A DNA stretch of 64,000 bases from Ovis canadensis (GCF_042477335.2 NC_091247.1:9880501-9944500), one strand, 5' to 3'. Numbered from the stretch's first letter, positions 43,191 to 54,499 are shown. Translations and numbers: made by a program. Notes: generated from the letters alone by a model not told the origin.

Positions 43191-44499
43191 TAAAGGCCTG
43201 GTAAGAGAGGGTCCGAGGGATAAGGTTGGTCTCCTCTCCCACTCCCTTGGCACTTATTCCAGTTTTTCACTCTGTCCTCAAGCCTCCTCCTGCCTCACCC
43301 CTCCACTCATTCCAGGAATCCATCCTGTCTCACAGCTGATGGAAAGAACAGAACCTTGGGTCAGAGCCCCCCAGCTTCCATCTACCGAACACAATCTCTT
43401 GGCCTTACCTGCTCCTACCTCCCTGAATCCCTCCGGCCAAGGTGGTGTCCCCACATGTAACCCGGACCCCTTCCATCTCCCCTTCCCAGAGGCCTCACCC
43501 CACGAACACCCCGCCTTCCCTGGTGGCCCCCTCCACCCTCTCTGCTCACTGGCATGTCCCAGCAGTGAACATTATGCTCCAGTCTGTACTGTCTCAGAAA
43601 ATGTTTCCTTTGAGCATATTTCTCTTTCCATCAAAGCTCTCAATTTCCTTTCCCTGTCAGTTTTCTTAAAATAGTCTGCCTAGGATATACCCTTATGGGC
43701 TCACCTTCTGGTCAGGGGCACGTCGGGCGAGCACAGCAGGGGCCGCAGGTGCTGGCCCTGAGTTCATTCTCACAAAAGGGCACCTTTTCAGGGAGGAGAT
43801 GTATAGACAAGGTGCCAAAGGGTGATGCCCCCCTCAATGGGGTCTGCTCACTCAGGTGTGGCTCCTGGCACCCCGCTGTGTCCTTCCCCCACTACCATCT
43901 GACTGTGATTTCCACTTCTGCATGAAGACAGCTAGAAAGATGCCTCCTTGCTCCCTCAGAGATGTGTGTGTGTGTGGCTGGGGGAGAGACACTGCACCAA
44001 AGAGAGAAGGCTGGACAAGATGAGGCAGGTAGCGGTATTCACCTTGGATGTCCCAGCAGAGACCAGAAGCCCACCTCAGTCATGGCCGAGACCTGGAGTC
44101 TGGCTCAACTTAAGTTGAAACAAGGTGTGGGTCAAGGTTAGAGGCTCAGAAATGAGGCAGCAAAGGGACAAAGGAGGTGGAGGCCTTTCACATGGTACAC
44201 GATGAGACTAAACGTCCAGGTTTAACTGAGACGCACGCAGGACTGACAGTTTGTGCCTCAGAAAGAAGTCAAGTGTCAGCCTTGGGCATGTTCAGGGATT
44301 TAGAGCCAGACTTTGAACCTGAGCCCTGGGGTCCCTGTCCCCAGATGTGCCACGGAGGAATCAGCTAGAGGTGGAAGTCTGGTGCCCTGGCCCCCAGCCC
44401 CCACTTCTCACACCCACCAATTCAGGGCCTCCTCCCCTTCTGTGGACATTATCTCTTCACCCCCAGCTCCACGGTTGGAGAGGGGAGCTGAATATTCAG
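43191..44499. other. Low-copy DNA, nothing assigned
   Basis: GC-rich, with many Pro-rich chance frames (for example 43339-43674). A faint MIR-like piece (GGGATTTAGAGCCAGACTTTG) lies at 44294-44320. Confidence 0.4.
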
Positions 44500-44650
44500 T
44501 ATCTGGGGAGACAATAAAAATCCCAGGAAGAACCTGGCTAAGGCAATTACCTCTGCATAAATGCATATATTATTCATCCGTGGCTTTGAATATATAAATA
44601 ATACTGATACAATTTGCATGCGTTAAAAGGAGATGTAATTACCCACTGAT
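44500..44650. promoter_or_regulatory. Candidate conserved regulatory element with POU octamer
   Basis: It contains a perfect octamer-like ATTTGCAT (44612-44619), two homeodomain sites (GGCAATTACC, GTAATTACCC), GACAATAAAA and TATATTATTCATCC. No repeat recognised. Confidence 0.45.
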
Positions 44651-44859
44651 GCCTGTGAGCGCCTGGTACCCACCGGCCACATCCTGAGCCGGCCGCCCTG
44701 CCCCCAGAGCCCACCTTTGCCCTTTCTGGAGGCAAAATATATCACACATGGGTTTTCTGCACTGGTAAGGAAGCCAGTCTTTGATACCCTTGGGCTCTGG
44801 TTTTGGCGTGTGTGTGTGTGTTTTTTTTAATGAACGTGTGGGCTGCTGTGGGTACCCAA

Positions 44860-45600
44860 CTCTATTCTTAAAACTTTGGCCTATTTTAATATTATTATTG
44901 TTACTTTTTTTAAAAAATGCATTTTTTACACAAATAATACATGTTCCTTTTATAAAATTTGGAAAATAACAAAAGTTTGAAAGACTCATTCTATGTACTG
45001 CCCAGACATCAACACACCCTATATTTGTCATAGTTTTTCCCAGTCTTATTTTTCTATGCGTAGATAAGTTTTTTGTTTTGTAACAAACTCAAGATTACAC
45101 ATGTTTTGTAACCTGCTTTTATCTTTTGCAACATGTCATGAACAAATGAAGAAATATAAAAGACGAATAAATATGGAAAGATACTCAGCCTCATAGTAAT
45201 TAAGGAAAATACAAATGCCAGTAACATTGAGATATAAATTTTCATCTATCGCATTGTTAAAGGTTTAAAATAACAATACCCACTGCTGGTGTTTGCATGT
45301 AGAAACAGGCTCTCCCAAACCATTGTTGCTGGGAGGGGTATAAATTGGAAGGGTCATTTAGCAATATGCTTAAAAATACACGTGCCTCTTTTTCTCTGAA
45401 AATCTACTTTTCTGAATTTAAATAATCACACAGGAGAAAATAACAACAATGTACATTGTAGTGTTTTATCATAATGAAATATTAGAAACAACTTTAATAG
45501 TCCAGTGTTGGGGATGAGTGTAATAAGTTATCATCTGTCTATATAGCAAAATTCCACACAGTCAGTTACAATAACACACAGAAATGGACAAACACCCTAT
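44860..45600. mobile_element. Decayed L1-like sequence
   Basis: 44860-45120 resembles an unnamed AT-rich dispersed repeat (ATAATACATGTTCCTTTTAT). 45130-45600 reads as plus-strand L1 ORF2 end (GATACTCAGCCTCATAGTAA; GGAGGGGTATAAATTGG). Confidence 0.6.
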
Positions 45601-45964
45601 ACAATCAAGGGTAAAGAGTTGTTCCCAAAATATTATGTTGGGACTTGTGGCTAAATGCGATAGGCTGAGAAAAAAAGTTTTTATTTCTACTTCTTCCTGA
45701 GACCCCACCAAAATAAAAGGAATGAAAGTGACATAAACCACGAGGACAAGGAAATGTGAGATGCAAGATGAGAGATGTAAGTACACTGTTTGGAAATGGA
45801 ATGAGGATGAGTTCGAAATGCTGGGAAAGACAAACATCATGAGTTGTAAGAGAGGATGCCAACAAAGAGCTCCCCAAAGCATGGCGCAGCACCCCCAGAA
45901 AGATGCAGGGACTGGGGGCATCAGCCTTCAAGGAAGATGGGGCTGAGGTGTGGGGATGAAGACA
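45601..45964. other. Low-copy DNA, nothing assigned
   Basis: Overlapping minus frames (45562-45976) have no recognised domain. Confidence 0.4.
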
Positions 45965-46215
45965 CTCTTTCAGCAAATATTGGGCATCACTATGCTAGAT
46001 TTCTGCTTTCATGGAGCCTGAATTCTAGGTGGGGAGAGAGATTATGAATCAGCCAAAACACAGGGCATATTAGACAGTGATAAGAGCGCAGGAGGAAAAG
46101 GAGAGAGAGTAACCAATAGAGAATATGACATGAGGAGGGGGTGCAGTTTTAGAGAGGCCTCCCTGCGAAGGTTAGATGTGAGTCAAGACTTACAGGAAGA
46201 AAGGAACCCCCTGGC
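45965..46215 (-). mobile_element. Probable L2-type fragment, antisense
   Basis: TTTCATGGAGCCTGAATTCTA, GACAGTGATAAGAGCG and GAGGCCTCCCTGCGAAGG are typical of a widespread old mammalian repeat, probably L2. Confidence 0.5.
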
Positions 46216-46296
46216 TTCCTTGCCATCACTCTAAATCAACTCTCCAACCCACCACTGAAGCATTAGAGTCTACCCTTTTTGCTACTCAAGTGAATT

Positions 46297-46592
46297 GCCC
46301 AGGCGGTCCAGTGATTAAGAATCCACCGCCAATGCAGGCGACTCAGATTCCATCCCTGGTCTGGGAAGAGCCCACGCGCTGCGGGGCAACTAAACCTGTA
46401 CGACACAACCACGGAGCCCATGGCCACAGCTGCTGAAGTCCACGCACCCTAAAGCCCATATTCTGCAACCAGAGAAGCCCACACATGGCAACTAGAGAGT
46501 AGCCTCTGCTAGCTGCAACTAGAGAAAACCCACGTGTAGCAATGAAGGCCCAGTGCAGGCAAAACTAATAAATACACTAAAAAAAAAAAAAA
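46297..46592 (+). mobile_element. CHR-type SINE, first of a tandem pair
   Basis: Head CCAGGCGGTCCAGTGATTAAG to a 13-A tail at about 46579. Confidence 0.92.
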
Positions 46593-46820
46593 TCTGCCTT
46601 GCAATGCAGGGGGCACAGGTTCAATCCCTGATCAGGGAACTAAGATTCCACATGCTGCAGAACAACTTAGCCTGCCCGGCCCAGCACTGAGCCCAGACGC
46701 CACAGCTGGAGTCTGCAGGTTGCAACAAAAACTCCTACATGAAACAACACAGATCCTGCGTGATGCAATTAAGACCCGGGGCAGTCAAATAAATAAATGA
46801 ACCAATAAATACATAGGGAA
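46593..46820 (+). mobile_element. CHR-type SINE lacking its first bases, second of the pair
   Basis: It starts inside the head at TCTGCCTTGCAATGCAGG, directly after the A tail of the first copy, and ends in ATAAATAAATGAACCAATAA. Both have the same orientation. Confidence 0.9.
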
Positions 46821-46839
46821 CTGCCCAGTAATTCTTCCC

Positions 46840-47300
46840 CCCTCTCTCCTACATCACCAAATTTTCCTCCCAGCTGATCATTCTCATCATTCCATGAACA
46901 TGCTGACACTTCTTCCATCTTACAGAAAACAATGATTGATTTCACCTCCCCCTCCAGCTACTGCCCTATTTCTCAACTCCCTTCTGTAGCAAAATGCTTC
47001 AAAGCGTTGTTTATATCCATGTTTTCCACTTTCCCCCTTCTAACTCTCCTAAACCCACCACTTCTTGGAAACCACTCACATCCAAGCCACCAGCGATCTC
47101 CATGCTGCTAATTCTGGGGGTCAGCTCTTGGTCCTTACCTGCCCTGGCCTCTCAGCAGCATTCAGCACAACTGCTCGTCCCCTTGGAAATGTGTTCTTCA
47201 CTTGACTCCAGGACAGCACATTCCTGACTTTCCTCCCACCTCGCAGCTGCTCACCAGTTTTACCGAGACATCTGCCTAACTGCTCTGTGCTTCCAGTCTT
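46840..47300 (+). mobile_element. L2 LINE reverse transcriptase-region fossil
   Basis: GCCTCTCAGCAGCATTCAGC, CTTCACTTGACTCCAGGACA and TGACTTTCCTCCCACCTCGC follow the L2/CR1 RT block with the L-S-A-A-F signature. In this copy LSAAF is readable but the catalytic-site residues that follow are lost. Frames are broken. Confidence 0.7.
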
Positions 47301-48480
47301 ATTCCCCCATCTGTTCTCTTCTCACATCCAGAAAGACCTTCCCCAACCCCAAATCTTATTCCTATAGGTCCCAGTGAGCGCAAACCTTCTTAAACCAGGG
47401 CACGGTACAAATATTGTCACTGTATTTTTGTGCTATTGGATGAAAAAGGTTAGAAAGAACTGAGCTGGAAATTTTCTTATTTTTTCAGGGTGAGCCTAAG
47501 GATATAGACCTGCCAAGTCTTTTCCTGTTTGTGAAAGCACATCGGCTGCTTTCATGCCGGAAAACACAGGTGTAAAATCTTATGCCACAAAGTTTTTTCT
47601 TCATAATTCTATAGGCTCTGCTTCATCGTGCTGTCTTTAGCGTATTGGATGAGTCTGGGCATGTCTAATTTTGGTTCTCCAGAGATAACTTTCATCTGCC
47701 TGTATCCCTATGGGGTTTTATTCCTATAGCAAAAAACATGGACCATGTCTGTGCGCATTATCTCTGAAAAGTAATTTGTACACTTTAACCTTTGAGTTTA
47801 CTAATTTTTTCATTTTTGAAAAATTTTCTTCCATTATATCTTTCATAGTACTTCTGGTCCATCTTCCTCCTGCTCATTCAAGAATACCAATTAATTCAGC
47901 AGTACCTATTAAGTAATTATAGATTACCAATTAATTAGATCTCTCATTTTTTAAAAAACTGTTGTCCTTTCCCTGGTTTACAGAAAAGCTTCTCAACTTT
48001 TCCTCTAAAACCTAGATTCCATTTTCTTCAGTGTTGGTTTTTTAAAAAATCAGTTTCTAATGTTACTTTTAACTGTGACTTTATTTCCTTTTACAGTATT
48101 TCTAGGTCTGATGCCATTCTACCATTATTTCTGCTCACCTCATCGCTAGGTTCCTTTGTAACTCTATCCTTGGTCTTATCATCTTCTGTTTTTATAAGCT
48201 CCTGTTTTTCCTTTTTTTCTTGAGACAGCAAAGCAAATAAATACTTTCAAAAATTTGCTTCATGTGGCAAGATTTCTCTAAAAATGTGTGCTTTCCATAC
48301 CGACTCCACATTTCACAGTGCAGTCTTTTTATAACCCAATGCAGCCCACACTTTCCCTGGTTATTCATCTTTACTCTTGACTTTACAGTGAACAAGCTGG
48401 AGGCACCTCCCTACTTCCTTGCATATCTCACACAAGCAGGCTGGTGCTTGTGAATGGCCCCAGGTATCATTCTGATGGCT
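47301..48480. other. AT-rich DNA, possibly decayed antisense L1/HAL1
   Basis: T-rich sequence with ORF1-like complement motifs (CTTCCATTATATCTTTCATAG). I cannot assign it securely. Confidence 0.35.
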
Positions 48481-48956
48481 TTCTTTCTTAATTTCATTAT
48501 TTACATGGATGTCGTGACTTGAGAAGGACTCTCACGGTGGGCCTGCCAGGTCATTAGGAGTACTGAGTATTTCTGGGTACTCTGAACCCTCTGTAGTTTT
48601 TTCCTTGCAGGAAATAATTAGTGAACAACTACAATCCCCAGAATGCACCTCTCTTCTCCCTGGTCTTTCTGGTTAGTTTCCTCCAGAGCCTTTCAAACCC
48701 TACCGTGATGGCACCCAGCACTTCACTGTTGGGAAATGTACTTCAGGGGGCCCTTAATTTTGGAGATGAGAGAATGATACAGGGGGAAGGGCAGGATTCC
48801 TCATGTTGGCTCCTGGAAAGCGTATCCTTGAGCTGGCAGATTTTTTTAAACAAAAGCCCTGGTCAAAGCACTGTCCTTCTATCCTGTGTCAAATTTGGGA
48901 CGGTAGGTGACTCTAAGGCATATCCAGGATGTCCTTTGGCTTATTTTAAAACTAGC
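48481..48956. other. Low-copy DNA, nothing assigned
   Basis: The plus frame 48621-49133 (170 codons) runs from here into a Bov-tA, so it is a chance frame. Confidence 0.4.
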
Positions 48957-48968
48957 AGAGTTACTATT

Positions 48969-49173
48969 GGGCTTCCTGGTGGTTCAGTGGTAAAGAATCC
49001 ACCTGCCAATGCAGGAGACATGGGTTTGATCCCTGGGTGGGGAAGATCCCCTGGAGAAGGAATGGGAACCCATTCCTGTATTCTTGCCTGGGAAATCCAC
49101 TGGGCAGAGGAGCCTGGTGGGCTACATCCATAGGGTTGCAAAAGAGTCAGGCATGACTAAACAACAACAAGAA
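48969..49173 (+). mobile_element. Bov-tA SINE with TSD
   Basis: AGAGTTACTATT (48957-48968) and AGAGTTTCTATT (49174-49185) flank a full copy that ends in ACAACAACAAGAA. Confidence 0.95.
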
Positions 49174-49370
49174 AGAGTTTCTATTATGTTTTAAGTGCTC
49201 TTAAATCCATTTAATCATTTTATCCAGAAAAATATGTTAGGTAAGTACGATTCTTATCTCATTTTACAGACGGACCAGTGAAACTCAGCAAAGTCATAAA
49301 AATGTTTCCATGGTCACCCAGCTGTGAGTGACAGAATTGGAATTAAAAGGCAGGTACATAAAACTAAATG
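49174..49370 (-). mobile_element. MIR SINE
   Basis: TCTCATTTTACAGACGGACC and GTCACCCAGCTGTGAGTG match the minus-strand MIR. The Bov-tA inserted at its left end. Confidence 0.85.
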
Positions 49371-49439
49371 CCCATGCTTCTCTGTTTCTCTCTTCTTCTC
49401 TTCAAATAGAAGTGAAATCACATAATAGAAAACCAACCA

Positions 49440-49742
49440 CTTCCTTCATAGCTCAGTTGGTAAAGAATCCGCCTGCAATGCAGGAGACCCTGGTTCGATT
49501 CCTGGGTCGAGAAGATCCACTGGAGAAGGGATAGGCTACCTGCTCCAGTATTCTTGGGCTTCCCTTATGGCTCAACTGGTAAAGAATCCACCTGCAGTGT
49601 GGGAGACCTGGATTCTATTCCTGGGTTGGGAAGATCCCCTGGAGGAGGGAAAGGCTACCCACTCCAGTATTCTGGCCTGGAGAATTCCATGGACTAAGTC
49701 CATGGGGTCGCAAAGAGTCAGACACAACTGAGCAACTTTCAC
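49440..49742 (+). mobile_element. Bov-tA2 dimeric SINE
   Basis: Two tRNA-head units in tandem with one shared 3' body ending CAACTGAGCAACTTTCACTT. Confidence 0.94.
49452..49504 (+). promoter_or_regulatory. tRNA-type internal Pol III promoter of the SINE
   Basis: A box TAGCTCAGTTGGTAAAG (49452-49468) and B box GGTTCGATTCC (49493-49503) are close to tRNA consensus, about the best-kept pair in the window. Transcription itself is not shown. Confidence 0.6.
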
Positions 49743-49747
49743 TTAAG

Positions 49748-49915
49748 TATATAATTCAGTGACATTTTGTACATCCACAATGCTATGTAATCATGGACTT
49801 TATCTCATTCCCAAACATATCATCCACCAGAATACAACCCCAGACCCATTAAGCAACCACTCTGAGTTCCCTGTGCCCACTCTCTTAATCCCTCCCTCTC
49901 AGCTGTGCTGGCAAC
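49748..49915 (-). mobile_element. L1M 3' UTR fragment, antisense
   Basis: TATAATTCAGTGACATTTTG and AGACCCATTAAGCAACCACTC match the complement of an old L1 3' UTR. Confidence 0.65.
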
Positions 49916-50974
49916 TCCACCTCTGCTGAACCCTGTCACCTGTGCCTGCCTTCAGCCCCTCCCTTGATGCTCCCAGCAGCCATGCGCGGCCAGTTCCCTA
50001 ACCAGTAGGGAGCCCTGCCCCAGGTCAGCCCTGCTCCCTGCATGCGTGCCACAGCCTGGAGCCCTTCCTGGACGTCCTGTCCTGACTGCTGGTTGCCTGC
50101 CTCGGTTGCCTGCCGGCCCAGCACTGCTCTTTCATGAGAGGTCGGGAGTCCTGCTTTGGGGGATTCCAGGCTCTCTGCCCTTCCTGCCACCTCCAGATTA
50201 AAATGAGGAGTCAGAGGCTCCCTGAGGTCACACCTTGGAGCACAGAGGTCACTTCCCAGTCCTGGTCCCCCACAGCCAGCGTCTTCCCTCCCTTCTTTGA
50301 CCTGCGGTCCTGCACAGCCCCCCTCAGGGGTTGCACTGTGTGAGGAGAAAGCTGTGAACCCCATGACATTCTTCTGTTACCCAGAGCTCCTTGGAGTCAG
50401 AAGCTCTGAGTGGTCACTGAGCCGCACACCTAGACTCAACACAAGTCCGTCTACTTGACCACGCACACTTGGCAGCAATACATGTGGCACTTTGGGACCC
50501 TTTGTCTCCACACAGAGAAGTTTCTGGACCTGAACCATCTTCAATCTGACTTTGCCACAGCCAGGGAGAAACCCTGTGTTACCAGCCTCCAGACTGCTCA
50601 CCCACTTGTCTGGAGGAAGTCCACATTAATGGCCAAACAACAGCCTGAAAGTGATAAGGTGACCTGAAGACCTCTCCCATTGGTGTGCTTGATGCCAGCA
50701 TGGCTGATGGGCGTCTCTCTGCCTTTCCCTTCTCAGCTGAGGCAGCCAGGTCTGGATCACTGCTTCTGTAGGGTCTGTGTCAACAAGACCGCAGGTTGGA
50801 AGAGGAATGCCTGCCTGGGGTTTCGGATGCTTGGCATGTGCTGGCAGGTGTTGGCATCACCGCAAACACCCCACACAGTGGCCCAGCCAGTGGCTAAAGG
50901 TGGGGCTCGGGCTCAGCCAGATCCCTGAGGTCTCTTGGTTCCCTCTGTGGAGTGTCTGTGCTTTTCAGAGCTGT
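49916..50974. other. Low-copy DNA with a MIR trace
   Basis: A short minus-strand MIR-like piece (AGATTAAAATGAGGAGTCAG) lies at 50195-50235. Nothing else is recognised. Confidence 0.4.
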
Positions 50975-51055
50975 GAAGGCAAAAACGAGACGATGTATGG
51001 GGGACGTCTGGCAGAGTGCCTGGCTCATAATAAACTCAATAAATGTCAGCTGCAT
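50975..51055 (+). mobile_element. MIR SINE 3' part
   Basis: AGAGTGCCTGGCTCATAATA and AACTCAATAAATGTCAGCTG match the MIR 3' end. Confidence 0.75.
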
Positions 51056-51129
51056 CTAGTTAGGGGGAGCTGGCCTTGGAGGCATTATTTATTATTGCTA
51101 TTGATTCTAGAACTCTATACACACTGTCT

Positions 51130-51425
51130 GTGGGACCGCAGGGTATGAAAGTCCTCATATGTGCATCTACAGGTTTATGTTCCCATAGGGCACACTCATG
51201 TCTACATCCGCTTGCCTTCCCTCTCTTCCTCGGTCACCAGCCTGTCCGTGAGCATCGCCTTAGGGCTAGGGGTGAATGCAGGGTGATGCTGCTTGGGTCT
51301 AACAAGGTCAGTATGTTGCCATGTGCCTATGTCTCAGTGGTTTGTGTGAATGGGTACAGAGTGGGGGGTGCGTGTCTGCAGTGATGTCTCCACGTGTCTG
51401 TTTCTGTGCGTATGTCCAGGTGTCG
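51130..51425. repeat. Degenerate TG-rich block
   Basis: Diffuse GTGT/TGTC/GTATG repeats, similar in style to 31850-32240, ending at the MaLR LTR. Confidence 0.6.
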
Positions 51426-51828
51426 CTGCATCTGCTGGGGCTGCCATAACAAAATTCCATGGGCTGACTGGAATAAACAGCAGACATTTATTTTCTCACA
51501 ATTCTGGAGGCTAGAAGTCCATGATCAGGGTGCTAGCAAATTTGGTTTCTTCATGAGAACTCTCTTCCTGGCTTGGAGATGGCCACCCTCTCACGTGGCC
51601 TTTCCTCTGCATATGCAGAGACACACACACACAGAGAGAGAAAGGCAGATAGCTCTTTCATTTCTTATAAGGGCACCAGTCCTGTTAGATTAGGGCCCCA
51701 TCCTTATGACTTCCTTCAACCTTAATTACCTCCATAGAAGTCCTATGTCCAAAAAGAGCTACATTGGAGGTTAAGATTTTAACACATGAATTTGAGCCTG
51801 GGACACAATTTAGTCCAATGCAATGTAA
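51426..51828 (-). mobile_element. MaLR (MLT1/MST-type) LTR, antisense, near full length
   Basis: CTGGGGCTGCCATAACAAAA, ATTCTGGAGGCTAGAAGTCC, GATTAGGGCCCCATCC and AATTTAGTCCAATGCAATG follow the complement of the LTR from end to end. Confidence 0.85.
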
Positions 51829-51830
51829 GA

Positions 51831-51865
51831 CTGGTGTGTGTGTGTGTGTTTGTGTGCGCGTGCAC
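51831..51865. repeat. (TG)n microsatellite
   Basis: TG repeats with TTTG and GCGCG interruptions, followed by palindromic GTGCACAGCATGCACAC. Confidence 0.9.
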
Positions 51866-52049
51866 AGCATGCACACATTTGCATATGTGCGTGTATATGC
51901 ATATGCCCTGGGTTAATGTCCATGTGTCTATCTGCACGTGTGTTTGTGTCTCTTCATGCAGCTGGTGGGGGTGGAGATGGTGAGGAGCCGCACCTGCCAA
52001 TCACCCCTCCCACCTGAGGCCAGGGCGCCAACAGAATCCAGCATGGGCT

Positions 52050-52290
52050 CCTCTCTGCCGATCAAGATCTATAAATAAAGTTGTCTCCCTGGCATGTTCC
52101 ACACCACACGCAGCTCTTTAATAAAATTGGCTGAGATTTGTGGATAAGCCTGAAGCAAAGTCAATGCTCGGTGTCAATCGCACGCTAAGAGGGGCCTTCA
52201 GGGGTCAAGCTGCTTCCTGTATAGGATTCCATATCAAAGATATGTCAGCTGGGTGCTAACCAGCTCCTGGAGCGCAGGGGGACGCCGAGG
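52050..52290. promoter_or_regulatory. Candidate conserved regulatory element
   Basis: ATCTATAAATAAAG, CTTTAATAAAATTGG, AAAGTCAATG, GTGTCAATCGC and CCATATCAAAGATATG (containing the palindrome ATATC-AA-GATAT) in non-repeat DNA. Regulatory role inferred. Confidence 0.4.
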
Positions 52291-52734
52291 CCTGGCCAGG
52301 TGCACTCTGGAGCCCCTGGACTGGGGTGCCAGTGGGTGAGTGGGGAGGGGATGAGGGGACAACAGACAAAGTCAGTTTCTGCATGGGACTCAGCTACTCA
52401 CAGCCTTTGGGACTAACTCCATCTTCCCTGTCTGAGCTGTGGAAGGGAGGCGGGGGTGGCAGCCACTTCCCAGCTATACCTCCAGCTTCCTGATCTGGAA
52501 GGGCATGTGTTGAGGGGTGCTCCTCCCCCAGTCTGCAAGCCTCTTCCCAGAGTCCCAGGCACAGTCTTCTGAGGGCACATAGGAGTCCCCTGGCTTCCCC
52601 CAGCTCCTGGCCAATGGAGGAACTGGGGTGTGTGAAGTCCTCGGGGATTCTGCCCGCTCTGGGCCACTTGGGGAGGAAGAACATCTAATAGGCATGCTGG
52701 CCACACTCGGTGAGGCAGAAAGAGGGGAAATCAA
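52291..52734. other. Low-copy DNA, nothing assigned
   Basis: GC-rich; three overlapping minus frames at 52394-52734 lack any motif. Confidence 0.4.
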
Positions 52735-52820
52735 AAGAAGTTTGGTTTAATTAAGTATCAGGGAAGATTTATGCAACTTCCTCTCCTTGTCATAAATATT
52801 AATGAGGGCAGCGAGCAGTG
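52735..52820. promoter_or_regulatory. Candidate conserved regulatory element
   Basis: GGTTTAATTAAGTATC, ATTTATGCAAC (C/EBP-like) and CATAAATATTAATGAGG in a short AT-rich island bounded by GC-rich DNA. Confidence 0.4.
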
Positions 52821-52908
52821 GGCTCCGGCAGCATCCAGAACTCACCAGCTGGCTCGGGGGAGTGGAGGAGGATAGGGCTGGAGGTGAGGGGGGCGACAGC
52901 TGCCTCGC

Positions 52909-52909
<1 letters not shown>

Positions 52910-52939
<30 letters not shown>
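52910..52939. repeat. (CA)n microsatellite
   Basis: About 15 uninterrupted CA units. Confidence 0.97.
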
Positions 52940-52941
<2 letters not shown>

Positions 52942-53404
52942 AGTGGGTCTAGCAGCTCTTAGCTGGTGCAGATGTTGGGGTGAGTCCCTCTCCAAGTATT
53001 TGGCCACTTGTCCGGTAGGTTCAGGAAAAGGAAGTGGCCTCCTTACTGACCCCAGGTCAGGCTGGAGCTTGGGGCAGGGCTCCCTCAGCAGCCTGTCCTC
53101 ACCCCCAGCTTGGGACCAAGTCAGCTCTGGCCTGAGGGGAGGCATGAGTGTGACAGCAATGATGGAGTGGGAGGGCTTGAGGGACCAAGAGGCAGCTCGT
53201 CAGGGTCTGAGAGCAGAGTAGCAGGTAGCGTGTGAAGGCGGAAGTAAGACGGTAAGAAGAGGATACAGGGTTCCTGTGAAAGAGCTGCATTAGGATGGAA
53301 AACGGCAGGGCAGGATGCAGCCAGGCAGGAATGAGGGGACCAAACCAGCTATGATAGGGAGCAAGGTGCCCCAAGGGCAACTGCTGGCAGGGCTCAAACA
53401 GAAC
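52940..53404. other. Low-copy DNA, nothing assigned
   Basis: G-rich sequence with the chance frame 52802-53221 crossing the CA repeat. Confidence 0.4.
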
Positions 53405-53850
53405 CAACAGTGGTTGATTCTAAAGAATCGGCTCTAGGATTATGGAGACTGACAAGTCCCAAGACTTTTAGTCAACAAGCTGGAGAGCCAGGAGAGACTA
53501 CGGTCTTGTTCTAGCCAGAAGCCAACAGGCTGAAGGGCCCATGTTTCAGTCTGAGGCTGAAAGCAAGGAAAGCTAATGACCTAGCTCAGCAACCAGGCAA
53601 ACCAGCCTCCTTCCTACTTACCGTAGAGTTGGCCTTACTTTTTTTTCTAGCCAGGCCTTCAACTGGTGAGACAAGGCTCACCCACTTATCCACACCAGGG
53701 AGGCCAATCTGCTTTACTAAGTCTACCGATTTGAATGCTACTCTCATCCAGAGTGTTCTCACAGACACACCCAGAAAAATGTTTGACTGAAGATCCTGGT
53801 ACTCCCAGGCTCAGACAAGTTGACAAACAAAATTAACCATCACAGCAACC
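53405..53850 (-). mobile_element. MaLR/ERVL-type LTR, antisense
   Basis: AAGAATCGGCTCTAGGATTA, CCTTCAACTGGTGAGACAAG, CCAATCTGCTTTACTAAGTC and AAATTAACCATCACA follow the complement of a mammalian MaLR-like LTR. Confidence 0.7.
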
Positions 53851-54159
53851 TTAGTTCCATCCAGTGAAGGCGCTCTGGGGACAAACAGGTCACACCTGGT
53901 GTCCTGATCAGAGCAAGGCCACCAGAGCACTCACCCCAAGCCCGAGCATCCTTAGTCACCGGTTAAGGGGCTCTGAGCTCCAGGCATAAAGCCAGGCTGG
54001 GGCTGCTGTCTAGAGTAGATGCCCCGAGGGCCAGTGCCCTGGGAATAGTGAAGGAACCTAAGGGGCTGGGAGCCCCAGCAGTCTTACTCAGCATGGCACT
54101 GTGTGGGGTCAGGGTGGCGTGAAAATTGAGAAAGAAGCCAAGGGGAGAAGAACTAGGCT
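53851..54159. other. Low-copy DNA, nothing assigned
   Basis: No recognised feature. Confidence 0.4.
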
Positions 54160-54485
54160 CAGACTTCCCTGGAGGTCCAGTGTAGGGGACACTGGTTCAA
54201 TCCCTGTCCTGCAAACTGGATTCCACATGCCACAGAGTAACTAAGCCTCTATGCCATAACTACTGAGCCCATGGTCTAGAGCTGGGATGACTAAGCCCAT
54301 GTCCTGCAGCTACTGAAACGCATGCGCCTAGAGCCTCTGCTCTGCGACAAGTGAAGCCACCACAACGAGCAGCTTGAGCATCGCAACGAAGAGCAGCCCC
54401 ACTCATCTGGAGAAACTAGAGAAAGCCTGCATGTAGCAATGAGGACCCAGCCAGTACAGGCAGAAAGAAATAATTTTTTTTAAAG
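54160..54485 (+). mobile_element. CHR-type SINE with head deletion
   Basis: GACTTCCCTGGAGGTCCAGT then directly GGGGACACTGGTTCAATCC: about 20 bp between the A and B boxes are missing. The long body to an A-rich tail is present. Confidence 0.9.
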
Positions 54486-54499
54486 GACTTAAAAAAAAA

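Noticed and set aside
47480-47500. TTTTTTCAG followed by GGTGAGC as a splice site pair
   Set aside because: The acceptor and donor are only one base apart, so they cannot define an exon, and the surrounding DNA is AT-rich without coding signal.
48621-49133. 170-codon plus-strand ORF
   Set aside because: Its C-terminal third is Bov-tA sequence (KNPPANAGD-type peptide).
49452-49520. tRNA-Glu-like sequence as a functional tRNA gene
   Set aside because: It is the head of a SINE: it lacks a proper acceptor stem and is followed by BovB-derived sequence.
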